Positions 1-10,499 of a DNA stretch of 64,000 nt are shown piece by piece (position 1 is the stretch's first letter; each line of letters begins with the position of its first letter). The position numbers were made by a program, and so were the translations under genes. The stretch is from contig JACEVL010000671.1 in the NCBI GenBank assembly GCA_020284085.1, forward strand, positions 2,927,717 to 2,991,716. Reading direction: 5' to 3'. The DNA is from Aporrectodea caliginosa. Lineage: Eukaryota > Annelida > Clitellata > Crassiclitellata > Lumbricidae. Below the pieces are notes generated by a model, which did not search any database, was not told the origin of the DNA, and saw only the letters and a program-made list of their open reading frames with translations.

Positions 1-879
1 ATGGTTTAGGCAATTTCGCGTGAATTTTCCACTCAATCGGTTTATCATCAAGGATGTTCTGAAGAGCAACACAACGTACGTCGTCTCTGCATTTCCATTT
101 TGCATTGCCATCTTTATCTGTTTCGCTCTTTCCTCCTCCGATGAAAAAGACCCTTCCGTTCTCAAGAACCAACCCAAAGTGACGAACACCAGTCTTGAAC
201 TGTTTTCTTTCCTGCCAAGTCCCCGTTTCAAAGTCAAATATGAAGCAGGTATCAAGTGGAAATAACATAATAGTTGTCTCCCAAAATAATGCAGACACCT
301 GTATATAAGGCCGCGGCATTGGTCTCCACAGGACAGAACATGTGTTTTCTTTCGTGTTGTACACTTGAACTTGATGGAACGCATTGTAATCTTTATTTGC
401 ACCACCAAAAATATAGAGTGAATTCTTGAATGGAACACAGTTCCCTGAGTCCTGTACGCAGAGAACCAATTTTCCAACAGCGGCGCATTTGTGGGTGATT
501 GCGTTGTAGGCTTCAACGGTGTCTAGTACGTTGTTATTAGAATCCACAAATCCCCCGCATATGTACAATACTTCATCGATAAACGCTGCGCTGTGTCTAC
601 GTCGACCTTGAAGTAGAGAAGAACATTTCATCCATCCAGAAAACCGTTTGTATTTCCAGATTTCATCGTGTTTGGCTCCTACCCCAGTAACGTACATCGT
701 GTTGCAATAAACAGAGGCGAATGATTCTTTCTGCATTGTGGTAGGAATTTGCTCTTGAGTTGAGATTACGTTTGGCCGATGTAGATTTATTTTTATGACG
801 TCCTTTGTAATCGTCGTACCATCATTCAATCCCACGACAATTGCACAGTTCCCAAAATGTGTAGTGGTTTCAGCTGAAG
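1..879 (-). CDS. Kelch-repeat exon of TRIM-kelch locus A (cut off by window start)
   Basis: On the minus strand this exon is open from a splice acceptor (AG at 881-880) to the window edge, so its stop lies outside. The translation aligns throughout with the kelch exons at 43241-44163 and 55515-56437. It keeps the typical double-glycine blade ends (LYICGG, LYIFGG, VFFIGGG) and the blade words MYVTGVG and GRRRHSAAF. Kelch blades form a beta-propeller that usually binds a protein partner. The exon begins in phase 1 like its paralogues. The upstream TRIM exon of the same locus is damaged, so this exon may no longer be translated as part of a full protein, even though its own frame is intact. Confidence 0.8.
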
Positions 880-1486
880 CTATGAAAGTAAATTCATTGA
901 TGGCTGGAAGTTGAACTGAGCACTCATTAATTTGCTTATAACTTATGAATATTTATTTAAGTAGTTATAAGAAGAATGTCGCTTCTACAACTGAGGAGAA
1001 CATCAAATTCAATTAAATATATTTTAATAAAATCTAATAATTATGTCAATTTCTTCTATTCCATTTCCTTCAGATGCTCTGATTTTCTTACAGATCTGGA
1101 CAACGTTTGTCGCTTATTCAACACTTAAAGTGCACCTAAATCCCATTTATGCATATTATTAGAAATCTTGATTTGTTTGACCTTAGGCTTGGAGTAAGTC
1201 AATTTTAAAAATGCAGGATTCTAAACCGTTATTTCGAAAGAATATCCTTCATAAGACACAAGGAAATATCAACCAATACTGTGCTACATACAATCTGATA
1301 AATATTTATATGAACCAATCGATGGATGATTCGAAGCAAGCCAAAATGGTTAATTCGTGGTTCCTTATATGCCAAACCACAATGGCATCACAGAGATTGT
1401 CGAGTGATGATCAGTTTTTGTGTAAAGAGTTATTCTATGTACAGTAAATATATTAATATATAAATTTCGTTTAGGAAAAAAATTAC
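880..1486 (-). other. Intron of locus A with a stray coiled-coil fragment
   Basis: This lies between the donor GTAATT (1486-1481) and the acceptor AG (881-880). Roughly 1033-1100 matches part of the coiled-coil coding sequence at about 1716-1790 of the neighbouring exon, in the same orientation. It looks like a partial duplication of the exon dropped into its own intron. The rest is AT-rich and shows nothing else I recognise. Confidence 0.6.
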
Positions 1487-2389
1487 CTTGAATTAAAAAC
1501 TATGTTGTTGTTGAACCTCTGTAAAACTTCTTTTAAATCTCTTATTTCGAAAGAAACTTCGATTAACTGACATGGACGACCAATGAATGTCTCGTGATCT
1601 CTTTCTAACTCATCTGCTCTACCAATTAATTTGTCAACAGAACTGCAGATGTCACTGGACGATCCTTTTGACATCAGTTCAGTGCAATGTGCTTCAAAGC
1701 TTCTCAATATCGTGCAATATCTGTCAATTTCTTCCATTTCAGTTTCCATTTCCTTTAGATGCGTTGATTTTGTTACAGATAACTCATCCAAAAGTGATTT
1801 TGTCTGCTCATCTATCATATCTTTGAGTTCCTGATTTCTTTTATGAATTGCATTTTCCTTATCGACTATTTCCTTAAGAAAATCTGCCTTTCTAATCTCT
1901 GCATTCTTTCTTAAGGACAACATTTCGCCTTCATAGATCAATACCTTTGATGAGTTTCTTTGAATTGTTTGGCGGAATTCTTCGTCGACTGAAGTCACGT
2001 CTTTGCATTTGTGTGATGCATGACTTTCAACAAGGCAACAGACGCAGACGACTTTCTTACAGTCGGCGCAGTAGTAATCAAGCGGGTTATGAGTGTGTTT
2101 ACTGCAGTATTTTGTAGTAAATAGTCGCATCGTTTCAGATTCAGTATCGCCTCCAATTTTTACGACTTGGTGGTTTCTGCTCAGTTTTTGATATTGATGA
2201 ACTCTGACGCAGCTGACGCAGTAGTTATCTTGGCATTCTAAGCATCTCATCGTGGCTGTTGGTATGTGTGCTGTTTTGCCCTCATGCCTGATATTACACA
2301 TATCGCAGATGATGATGGCACTCCCAATTTGCCGCGTTGTTTTGAACTTTAAGAGGTTTTCTATAAAGAAGTTTTTCGGCAAACCATTC
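1487..2389 (-). pseudogene. TRIM exon of locus A: B-boxes and coiled coil, disrupted
   Basis: The minus-strand reading frame encodes a first B-box (CDMCNIRHEGK ... MRCLECQDNYCVSC), a second B-box (CSKHTHNPLDYYCADCKK, then CVCCLVESHASHKC) and a long coiled coil, all matching the other TRIM exons here. The reading frame begins inside the LTR of the inserted retrotransposon, and the true family sequence stops at the insertion point. The RING is missing on the far side of the element (after 9238). At the 3' end about two bases are lost relative to paralogues. The exon would therefore end in phase 2 and meet a phase-1 kelch exon, giving an early stop. Both lesions argue for a pseudogene. Confidence 0.8.
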
Positions 2390-2866
2390 TGTGAACTAAT
2401 GTTTTGCATATATAATGAGCACAGGTGTTCCTTAGGTTGATATATATATATATATAATGTGTATCGATTGTTAAGCGTTTTAGTCTTAGGCCTTAGTTGC
2501 GCTGTCGGCTCGTGGGCGCTTGGCCTAAAGTAGCCTAAACTTTGGCTGACGATAGATTCTCTACACGTGCAGTTAGCGCGCCAAACTTAGAAACTGCTGA
2601 TGACAGTGAATTTGAACAATACAGTGTAGTAGTTGGTTTAATGCAGTAGAGAGCTGTATGTTAGAAGTTACCGTTGAGTGGTAATTGATAAGAACTTTGA
2701 TATTAAGTGTACGTTTGAAATAACTGTGTTTGAAGAAAGGAGAAACATTCAAAGAACTGTGTCAATTTAATTCTTAAACAGTTAGAAGACGTTGAGCAAT
2801 TTATATGTAGAGATAAGGAAAGTTCTTGAGGTAGGTCACAACTAAGAAAGAAAAGAGTTGGTGACA
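2390..2866 (+). repeat. 5' LTR of the Gmr1-type element
   Basis: This 477-bp repeat has TG..CA ends and matches 8755-9233 almost base for base. It carries an alternating TA run at about 2442-2456 that could serve as a TATA-like core promoter. Confidence 0.93.
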
Positions 2867-2870
2867 TATT

Positions 2871-2890
2871 TGGTGGCAGCAGCGGTGGAA
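2871..2890 (+). promoter_or_regulatory. Primer-binding site, probably for tRNA-Leu
   Basis: TGGTGGCAGC starts 4 bases after the LTR. It is complementary to a CCA tail plus the acceptor end of a leucine tRNA of the AAG/UAG type known in animals. After a three-base interruption (AGC) the match resumes (GGTGG, then ATTCGAA), which resembles the complement of the T arm. The tRNA assignment is from memory of animal tRNA-Leu sequences. Confidence 0.6.
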
Positions 2891-3000
2891 TTCGAAACAA
2901 CGTCTGGGATTCGAAACAACGTCTGGGATTCGAAACAACGTCTGGGATTCGAAACAACGTCTGGGATTCGAAACAACGTCTGGGATTCGAAACAACGTCG
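2888..3000 (+). repeat. 19-bp tandem repeat in the retrotransposon leader
   Basis: The core CGAAACAACGTC recurs six times at exact 19-bp spacing (2893, 2912, 2931, 2950, 2969, 2988) with GGGATT between copies. The unit begins directly at the primer-binding site. Its GGGATTCGAA core resembles the complement of a tRNA T arm, so it may have arisen by repeated copying of the primer site. Confidence 0.85.
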
Positions 3001-3167
3001 ACTGGTGAATACGCATTCAAATCATTGGTAAATCTACGACAACGAAAGCCTCAACGACAAAGGTATAAAAGTTGGTTGTTATCAAACAAAGAACAATTCC
3101 CAATACTTCAAACACAAAAGAAAACTGGTGTTTTCCAGAAAGGACAGCACTGAAGTAAAGAAGTAAG

Positions 3168-6100
3168 ATGGAGAAATTAAGTGTCAAAAAACAAGCAGAA
3201 CTGAAGAAGATGTCTTCTGAAAGATTAAAGCAGCGCTTGTTAAAGGCTGGTTTTGAAGAAGAGAAACTGAAAGATATGTCACGTGAGGACATGTTAGAAG
3301 CGCTAGCTGAAGTCTGGCTTAAGGAAGAAGCAGAAGAAGAAGGTGCTGTCGGCGGTGTTGTGGAAAAGGTTATTGAAAAACCGCCTGGACTTATGTCTAT
3401 GGAGATGATGATGCAGTGGATGATGATGAAAGAAGAAAGAGAGGAGAAACGAAGACAAGAAGAGAAAGAAAGAGAGGAGATACGAAGACAAGAAGAGAAA
3501 GAGAAAGAGGAGAAACGGAGACAAGAAGAGAAAGAAATGCGACAGGAAGAATTACGTCTTCAGAGAGAAAAGGAAGAGAAGGCAGAACGTCTTCAGAGAG
3601 AAAAGGAAGAGAAGGCAGAACGTCTTCAGAGAGAAAAAGAAGAGAAAGCAGAAAATGCACGACAGGAAGAATTACGTCTTCAAAGAGAGAAAGAAGAATT
3701 GCAAAGGCAGCAATTTGAAATTCAATTAGAGCAATTGAGAAAAGATAGAGAAGATGCTGAAAGGAGAAGATTAGAGCAGATGATTGAATTTGAAAAGGCG
3801 CGGAAAAGTGACGAAGAGATACGTCAGCAACAGATTGAAGAGAAGAGACTACGTGAAGAAGAAAAGGAAAAAGTGCGAATTTCAGAGTTGGAGCGAGCAG
3901 AACAGGTTAGACAAGAAGAACTGAAATTACAGAAAGAAAGCATGGAGAAGGCGGAAGAGGAAAGACAAGAACGTTTAAAGTTGGAACAACAAAAAATAGC
4001 ATTAAAAGAAGCACAACTCAAAGAGGAGAAGCGAAATAGAGAAGCACAAGAACAAAGAAGGCAAGAAGAACGAGAAGAACAGAAAAGGAAACAGGAAGAA
4101 AGTGAAACGATGGTTTCGAAAATAAAGAAAATTGGTGATGCCATGAAACACGTGTTACCTAAAATGCCAAACGATATGATGGAGGTGCCATTATATTTCG
4201 AAACGGTTGAGAATGCGTTTCGTAGTTTCAACGTGCAAGAACAATTCTGGGTGAAGTTACTATTGCCATTGATGACTCCGAAAGCTAGAACTGTTCTAAA
4301 CAGATTGTCATTCGATGATTTAGACGATTATGAGATCGTGAAACAGCACTTGTTAAAAGAATTCAAGTTGACACCGAGAGAGTACAGATCGAAGTTTATT
4401 GATGCGAAGAAGACAGCTGAAGAAACGTATACAATGTTTACAGCTAGGCTGAAGAACTTGCTGAACTATTATGTGAAAAGTCGCAAAGTGGAAAAGAATT
4501 TTGAGAAGCTGTTTGATTTATTAGTGGCGGATAAGTTGAAAGAATCACTACCACCAGGTCCACTACAGTTTGTATTGTCGAAGGAAGGAACTGATTGTTA
4601 CGAAGCTAGTGTTGTGGCAGACCTAGCAGACATTCATGTTAATAATCGAATTGGTTTGGCAATTCCGAATAAGACAAGTTTTGATTTTGTACCCAATGTA
4701 AAAAGAAATCAACAGTTCACTCCAAATTTTGGTTTTCATTGGAAGAGCAATCAAGAAACAGGAAATCAGTTCAGAGGTGCAGAAGTGAAACCAAATTCTC
4801 CGGTTGTTCATGAGAATAGAGAGTCGATGATGACCAGACAACGTCAGGTATATAACAAATCACCACCAAGGTTTGTCGCGAGAGAAGGCAATGCATCGTT
4901 TACTCCATATAAGAGAAAAGAAAGCATCGAACAACGAGGTGCAGTGGTGAAACGTTGTCATAACTGTGGATCAGACAGGCATTTGATGAAATTCTGTCCA
5001 GTTCCTGTTACAACCTCAAATTATGGAAAACAAGAACATTCGAGGGTGAATCGAATTCAAGTGGTTGATAATTCTGAAAGTCAAGCCACAGAACATCAGA
5101 ACAATGAAACTGAAGTAAAGTCAGTGATGAAATGTCACCTTTCACCTGATATTCAGAAAGAAATTCTATTGCACAATGGAATGCAGAAAGAAATGGCTGG
5201 AAGAGATGAAAGTACAACATTGAAGAAAGTGGTATTGCAGTACGTCGAGGTAGAAATTCGTGGAACAGCAGGAAAAGAACCAATAAAAGTAAAAGCACTG
5301 ATTGATTCTGGAGCAGAGGTTCCGGTGATTAGTGAAGAATTACTGGAAGGCATGAAGGTGGAGCAGATTGGAAAAGTGAACTTACAATGCGTGGCAGGAG
5401 ATGCCATTCCTGCAAAGTTGGTGAAAGTTGATGTAAGGCTGTGTTGTAACGATGTGGAAGAAGAGGTAATTCCGCATAAAGTCAAATGTTCACTTACACC
5501 TTATGTGACATTGATGTGTGCTAGTATTGCAAAAATGGGAAGCACAGAAAGATTCTTGTTGCATCCAGAAATCATTGCAGAACTTAAAGCCGTGCCACAA
5601 GTGAAAATGATACAAGGAGATGTGCAAGCGAATGTAACGACGAGATTGCAGAGTCAGCGAAAGAAAGTGGTAGATGTCGAAGAGGAAAGTGAAACTGAAA
5701 GTTCAAGTGAAGAGGAAAACGAAAGTGATGATCAACAAAGTTTAATACAAGACGGTATAACAGCAGAAATGAGTGAACAAGAGATGGCTGCATGCAAGAA
5801 TGGTAATCTAAATGAAACGAAAGAGGATAATGAATGTGATGTGGAGATAGCAGATTTGTTTCAAGAAAATGAGAAAGATGAAGAACAACAGATGCAGATT
5901 GCAGACGCAAGGAAATTCGAAGAACAGCAGAGACAAGATGAATCATTGAAAGCATGGTGGAATTTAGCGCCAGATAAAGAATCTGAATTCTGCGTGGTAA
6001 ATGGCTTACTGTACAAGAGATATCGAATATTAGAGCAAACGATATATCAATTGGTGTTACCAAAAGAGCGACGAATGAAAGTGATGGAGTTGGCTCACGA

Positions 6101-8639
6101 ATCAGTATTTGGAGGACATCTTGGAGAAGAGAAAACTAGAGAACGAATAAAGTTGTCTTTTACGTGGCCAAAGATGAGAAGAGATATAGTGAAATTTTGC
6201 AAATCATGTGAGAAATGTCAGTTAAAGGCAAGAAGTTTGGTGATGGACAGGGTTCCTATCACTCCAATTCCAAGAGAAGATGTGGCGTTTAGAAGAATTA
6301 CGGTGGATTGTGTAGGACCAATCGAGCCAGCATCTGCTGCAGGTCACAAGTACTGTTTATGTATTGTCGATTCTTGCACAAGATGGCCTACAGTGTTTCT
6401 GTTGAAATCATTAACTGCGAAGGCTGTATGTGATGCTTTGATGGAGTTGTTCATGAACGTTGGTGTACCTTCTGTGATCACAAGTGACCAAGGAACAAAT
6501 TTTACTGCGAGTCTGACAAGAGAATTTCTGAATTTAATGGGGTGTAGTCCAAGATTTGATACGCCAGGTCATCCAGAGGCAGCTGGATTAGTAGAAAGAT
6601 GGAATCAAACATTCAAGAAAATGATCCATCATGTAATTGTTGACAATCCAAGGCAATGGCATAAAGTAATTCCGTTTACAGTGTGGGCATTACGAGAAGT
6701 ACCGAATGCAACTACTGGAATTGCTCCTTATATGTTGGTGTATGGAAAGATTCCGCGTGGACCACTGGCAATTCTAAAAGAAAGTTGGACAAGAGAAATT
6801 AATTTACCACCTCATATTGGAATCCAACCAGAAAAGTACTTGAAAGACATGAAAGCAAATATGGAAAAAGCATTACTGTTTGCAGAATCATATACACGAG
6901 AGAAGCAATTACAGTATACGAATCAATACAACAAAAGAGCGAAACATAAAGAATTTGAACCGGGTGAAAAAGTTATTGTGTTGTATCCGACGTCAACAAA
7001 TAAACTGATTTCACGATGGCATGGTCCATGTACTGTCATACAACGAAGGTCCAAGTACTCTTATTTGATTGATATGGGTGACGATTGTCGAAAGATAATT
7101 CACGCAAATAAAATCAGAAAGTACATTACAAGAGCAATGAGTTGTGGATTAATCGTTGAAGAAGATGAAGACTTTGGTTCAGTGGTTGAGTTGTTGACGA
7201 AGAATGACTTGCAAGATGAAAAGAATTCACTGAATCTTGATCCTGAACAGATTAGTCATTTAACATTATCTCAACAAAAACAATTGCTGGAAGTACTGAA
7301 CAGATATTCTGATCGATTTTCTGAAAAGCCTGGACTATGTACATTGGTTGAGCATGAAATTGAACTGAAACCGGAATTTCGTGAAAAAGAATTTATGGCT
7401 TACCGAATTCCACTCATCTATCGAGCAGAAGTTGAACGACAAATTAAAGAAATGCTTCAAGCCAACATTATAAAACCATCTTCGAGCAGAATGGCAAGTC
7501 CGCTGGTAATTGTTAAAAAGAAAGACGGTTCTCTGAGACTTGCCTGCGACTACAGATACATTAACTCGTTCACTGTGGATTGTAAATATCCAATGCCGAT
7601 TGTAAAAGATGTTTTGCACAAAGTTGGAAAATCAAATGTGATCTCGATTTTTGATTGTCGAAGTGCTTACTGGACTTGTCCTGTTAAGCAAACTGATCAA
7701 TGGAAAACTGCTTTTGTTACTCACAATGGACTGTACGAGTTTACTCGTGTTCCTTTCGGAATGATCAACTCAGGAAGAACATTTGTTAAAGCAATTAACA
7801 TGGTTTTACAGCCTATAAATGAATTTGCTGAGCCCTATGTAGATGACATTGCTGTGCATTCAGATGACTGGAAGATTCATTTACAGCATTTAGATGCATA
7901 TTTAATGCAAATGAGACTGCATAACATTACTCTGAACTTAAAGAAATGTATCTTTGGTAAGAGTGAGGTAAAGTTCATCGGTCATGTGGTTGGTTCTGGA
8001 ACGATTCAAATGAATCCAGATAGAATTGAAAGTTTAATTAATTTGAAAACCCCAGAAACGAAGAAACAAATTAAGCAATTGCTGGGATTTTTTGGTTACT
8101 ATAGACAGTTTATCAAAGATTTTGCACAGATTGCGAAGCCTCTATCTGATTTGACAAGCAAACATGTTCCAGATAAGATTGATTGGACTGATAGACATCA
8201 ACAGGCATTTAATTTACTTAAAGATGCTGTACGCTCTAAAGTTGTTTTATATGTTTTTGATGTTGGAAAACCTTTTAATTTGTACTGTGATAGTAGTGAT
8301 TTTGCAGTAGGAGCTGTTTTAACACAGATGGATGATAAGGGAATAGAACGCCCTGTATCATTTATAAGTCAGAAATTGACTGACACTCAGAAGAGATGGG
8401 CAACTGTAGAGAAAGAAGCCTATGCTATTGTTTGGGCTCTAAATAAGTTGAAAGAGATAATAATTGGATCTAAAGTTCACATCTTTACCGATCACAATCC
8501 TTTAACTTATCTGACTGAATCTATGTCTAAGTCTGCTAAACTGGTGCGTTGGGCTTTAGCACTGCAAACTTTTGATGTAGAAGTTAATTATAAGAAAGGA
8601 CGATTAAATGTTGTAGCAGATTGTTTATCTAGATTATAA
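3168..8639 (+). CDS. Gag-pol polyprotein, order Gag-PR-IN-RT-RH
   Basis: This is a single ORF of 1823 residues. A charged coiled-coil region rich in E, K, R and Q spans about residues 85-315 and is followed by a capsid-like stretch. A CCHC zinc knuckle starts at residue 597 (CHNCGSDRHLMKFC). The aspartic protease motif DSGA begins at residue 713. An acidic linker follows. The integrase zinc finger is H977, H984, C1014, C1017, and the catalytic triad is D1047, D1107, E1143 with the canonical 35-residue gap. Reverse transcriptase follows, with YVDD at 1557-1560. RNase H comes last, with its first Asp at about 1708. All key residues are present. Gag and Pol share one frame with no visible frameshift, so release must rely on the protease. 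Confidence 0.95.
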   Translation: MEKLSVKKQAELKKMSSERLKQRLLKAGFEEEKLKDMSREDMLEALAEVWLKEEAEEEGAVGGVVEKVIEKPPGLMSMEMMMQWMMMKEEREEKRRQEEKEREEIRRQEEKEKEEKRRQEEKEMRQEELRLQREKEEKAERLQREKEEKAERLQREKEEKAENARQEELRLQREKEELQRQQFEIQLEQLRKDREDAERRRLEQMIEFEKARKSDEEIRQQQIEEKRLREEEKEKVRISELERAEQVRQEELKLQKESMEKAEEERQERLKLEQQKIALKEAQLKEEKRNREAQEQRRQEEREEQKRKQEESETMVSKIKKIGDAMKHVLPKMPNDMMEVPLYFETVENAFRSFNVQEQFWVKLLLPLMTPKARTVLNRLSFDDLDDYEIVKQHLLKEFKLTPREYRSKFIDAKKTAEETYTMFTARLKNLLNYYVKSRKVEKNFEKLFDLLVADKLKESLPPGPLQFVLSKEGTDCYEASVVADLADIHVNNRIGLAIPNKTSFDFVPNVKRNQQFTPNFGFHWKSNQETGNQFRGAEVKPNSPVVHENRESMMTRQRQVYNKSPPRFVAREGNASFTPYKRKESIEQRGAVVKRCHNCGSDRHLMKFCPVPVTTSNYGKQEHSRVNRIQVVDNSESQATEHQNNETEVKSVMKCHLSPDIQKEILLHNGMQKEMAGRDESTTLKKVVLQYVEVEIRGTAGKEPIKVKALIDSGAEVPVISEELLEGMKVEQIGKVNLQCVAGDAIPAKLVKVDVRLCCNDVEEEVIPHKVKCSLTPYVTLMCASIAKMGSTERFLLHPEIIAELKAVPQVKMIQGDVQANVTTRLQSQRKKVVDVEEESETESSSEEENESDDQQSLIQDGITAEMSEQEMAACKNGNLNETKEDNECDVEIADLFQENEKDEEQQMQIADARKFEEQQRQDESLKAWWNLAPDKESEFCVVNGLLYKRYRILEQTIYQLVLPKERRMKVMELAHESVFGGHLGEEKTRERIKLSFTWPKMRRDIVKFCKSCEKCQLKARSLVMDRVPITPIPREDVAFRRITVDCVGPIEPASAAGHKYCLCIVDSCTRWPTVFLLKSLTAKAVCDALMELFMNVGVPSVITSDQGTNFTASLTREFLNLMGCSPRFDTPGHPEAAGLVERWNQTFKKMIHHVIVDNPRQWHKVIPFTVWALREVPNATTGIAPYMLVYGKIPRGPLAILKESWTREINLPPHIGIQPEKYLKDMKANMEKALLFAESYTREKQLQYTNQYNKRAKHKEFEPGEKVIVLYPTSTNKLISRWHGPCTVIQRRSKYSYLIDMGDDCRKIIHANKIRKYITRAMSCGLIVEEDEDFGSVVELLTKNDLQDEKNSLNLDPEQISHLTLSQQKQLLEVLNRYSDRFSEKPGLCTLVEHEIELKPEFREKEFMAYRIPLIYRAEVERQIKEMLQANIIKPSSSRMASPLVIVKKKDGSLRLACDYRYINSFTVDCKYPMPIVKDVLHKVGKSNVISIFDCRSAYWTCPVKQTDQWKTAFVTHNGLYEFTRVPFGMINSGRTFVKAINMVLQPINEFAEPYVDDIAVHSDDWKIHLQHLDAYLMQMRLHNITLNLKKCIFGKSEVKFIGHVVGSGTIQMNPDRIESLINLKTPETKKQIKQLLGFFGYYRQFIKDFAQIAKPLSDLTSKHVPDKIDWTDRHQQAFNLLKDAVRSKVVLYVFDVGKPFNLYCDSSDFAVGAVLTQMDDKGIERPVSFISQKLTDTQKRWATVEKEAYAIVWALNKLKEIIIGSKVHIFTDHNPLTYLTESMSKSAKLVRWALALQTFDVEVNYKKGRLNVVADCLSRL

Positions 8640-8739
8640 GATTGTTTATTTTACTGTATTATATAGTATTAAGTTTATTGCATAATTTAGTACCTGATGA
8701 TTTCGCAAATTTTTAAGTTTAATTTGCTCAATCCAAAGA

Positions 8740-8754
8740 AAGGGAAGGAGGTAA
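8740..8754 (+). promoter_or_regulatory. Polypurine tract of the retrotransposon
   Basis: A purine run (AAGGGAAGGAGG plus a few bases) sits directly before the 3' LTR start at 8755, where plus-strand DNA synthesis would be primed. Confidence 0.8.
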
Positions 8755-9233
8755 TGTGAACTAATGTTTTGCATATATAATGAGCACAGGTGTTCCTTAG
8801 GTTGATATATATATATATATATAATGTGTATCGATTGTTAAGCGTTTTAGTCTTAGGCCTTAGTTGCGCTGTCGGCTCGTGGGCGCTTGGCCTAAAGTAG
8901 CCTAAACTTTGGCTGACGATAGATTCTCTACACGTGCAGTTAGCGCGCCAAACTTAGAAACTGCTGATGACAGTGAATTTGAACAATACAGTGTAGTAGT
9001 TGGTTTAATGCAGTAGAGAGCTGTATGTTAGAAGTTACCGTTGAGTGGTAATTGATAAGAACTTTGATATTAAGTGTACGTTTGAAATAACTGTGTTTGA
9101 AGAAAGGAGAAACATTCAAAGAACTGTGTCAATTTAATTCTTAAACAGTTAGAAGACGTTGAGCAATTTATATGTAGAGATAAGGAAAGTTCTTGAGGTA
9201 GGTCACAACTAAGAAAGAAAAGAGTTGGTGACA
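8755..9233 (+). repeat. 3' LTR of the Gmr1-type element
   Basis: This 479-bp copy matches the 5' LTR at 2390-2866. The 2-bp length difference lies in the TA run. It is followed directly by the CATTC target duplication. Confidence 0.93.
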
Positions 9234-9238
9234 CATTC

Positions 9239-10499
9239 AATAATAGCAGTATTATATAGTCATTTACATTGACAGCGGTTACCAAGGGGTAGAAGGGATG
9301 AATCTTGCTAATAGGGCCACCAGGTAATTGTGAATGATGAAAAGTCACAATGACTGATGACAGCCAGTTCAGGAATACAATAATAATCTAGAGTGTTTAT
9401 GAGGAAAAGGTTGTCCGGAACTTCTTGTAGAGTTTTGGTTGTTTTCAGTGTTCATGAAATTGTCGACAAAGTGAGATAATGGTATAGGCATTGAAAACTG
9501 GGCCATTTCAAAGTGGAGCTGAGTTAGTTTATGGGATATCTAAATAAAGAAACCGAGAAGCATGGGAACTAGGCTAAGGTCTACTCATGAGCTTCGAGAT
9601 GGCTAGATACTTAGCACAAAAACTTAGGCTATGAGCCATCCTATGCCGTCATTCTTGTCAACTTCTTAAGACCTTCTTATTTGATGATGGGTTGGTGTTA
9701 TTTGGTCAGAGAAAGTGCCGATTAATTTCTTTTAGGGTACACTATATAAATGTGTGTTCCCATTACATTACATCACAACTAACAATATAATATGGGTTGC
9801 GACCGTTCATTGGGAGATTCCGTTGGTACCAAATCCGTTTGATTGGCGATCGCTTCCAGTAAAGCCCCAAGTAGCTTTGAAGAGTAGAATTGCTAGTACG
9901 AGATGAATCAATCTCAAAAGGCGGATCTAATTTATTTGTAATCGTAATCGTAAACTCCAAGTTAAGCGCAGGGCACTGGCTTATTCACGATTCTTATCAG
10001 AGTCTTCACAGAGAGGTTGATCAGATATCGATATACAGTGGAGGAATTCTTTAAAAAGTGAAGCGTCGTTATGTTAAGGACAGCCTGTGGGTCAACATTT
10101 AGTCGAGATTATTAAAGGCTTTTTATTTAGGCAACAATCGTCGGTGGATACCACCCCCCCTTTGTTTTTCCACCATAGCGTATTCAATATTCTTCCTAGA
10201 AGAGAAGCAAATATACCATTCTTTAGCGAGATTGCAGGGCTTCATTTGCTTGCTTATTTATTTGTCTTTTGAAAACTGGAAGTGATCAAAATAAATAATA
10301 ATACGCGTTATATGTGCGAAAATGGCTGAATGCAACATCACAACGTAAACCGATATTTCGACATAAATTTTGTCAACAGCTACAGATTTAGAACTTATAT
10401 TAGCTGGTACAGATATGAAGATGAAGTGAGAAGCCAATTTACAGGAAGCATTGGCACAAAATAACGGGAGTAACTTGCAATAACTGCAAGGACCACCGA
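9239..10499. other. Intergenic, with LINE 3'-tail remnants
   Basis: I see no gene. About 9720-9775 ends in CTATATAAATG followed by ATTACATTACAT, a LINE-like 3' tail in plus orientation. About 9930-9995 is a tail of the other type, minus orientation, ending in repeated TAATCG. A C-run with a short palindrome lies at 10139-10160. The missing RING portion of locus A is not found here. Confidence 0.5.

Larger units (their letters stand above)
2390..9233 (+). mobile_element. Complete Gmr1-type Ty3/gypsy LTR retrotransposon
   Basis: The element has two near-identical LTRs beginning TGTGAA and ending GTGACA, a primer-binding site, one long gag-pol ORF and a polypurine tract. It is flanked by a 5-bp target-site duplication, CATTC, at 2385-2389 and 9234-9238. 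The duplication and the interrupted TRIM exon sequence mark the exact insertion point. The LTRs differ mainly in the length of a TA run, and the ORF is uninterrupted, so the insertion is probably recent and possibly still competent. The order of pol domains is integrase before reverse transcriptase, as in Ty1/copia, although the proteins themselves are Ty3/gypsy-like. This order is the hallmark of the Gmr1 group. Confidence 0.93.

Noticed and set aside
3303..4231. Long minus-strand ORFs opposite gag
   Set aside because: Shadows of the E/K/R-rich coiled coil of the gag-pol frame.
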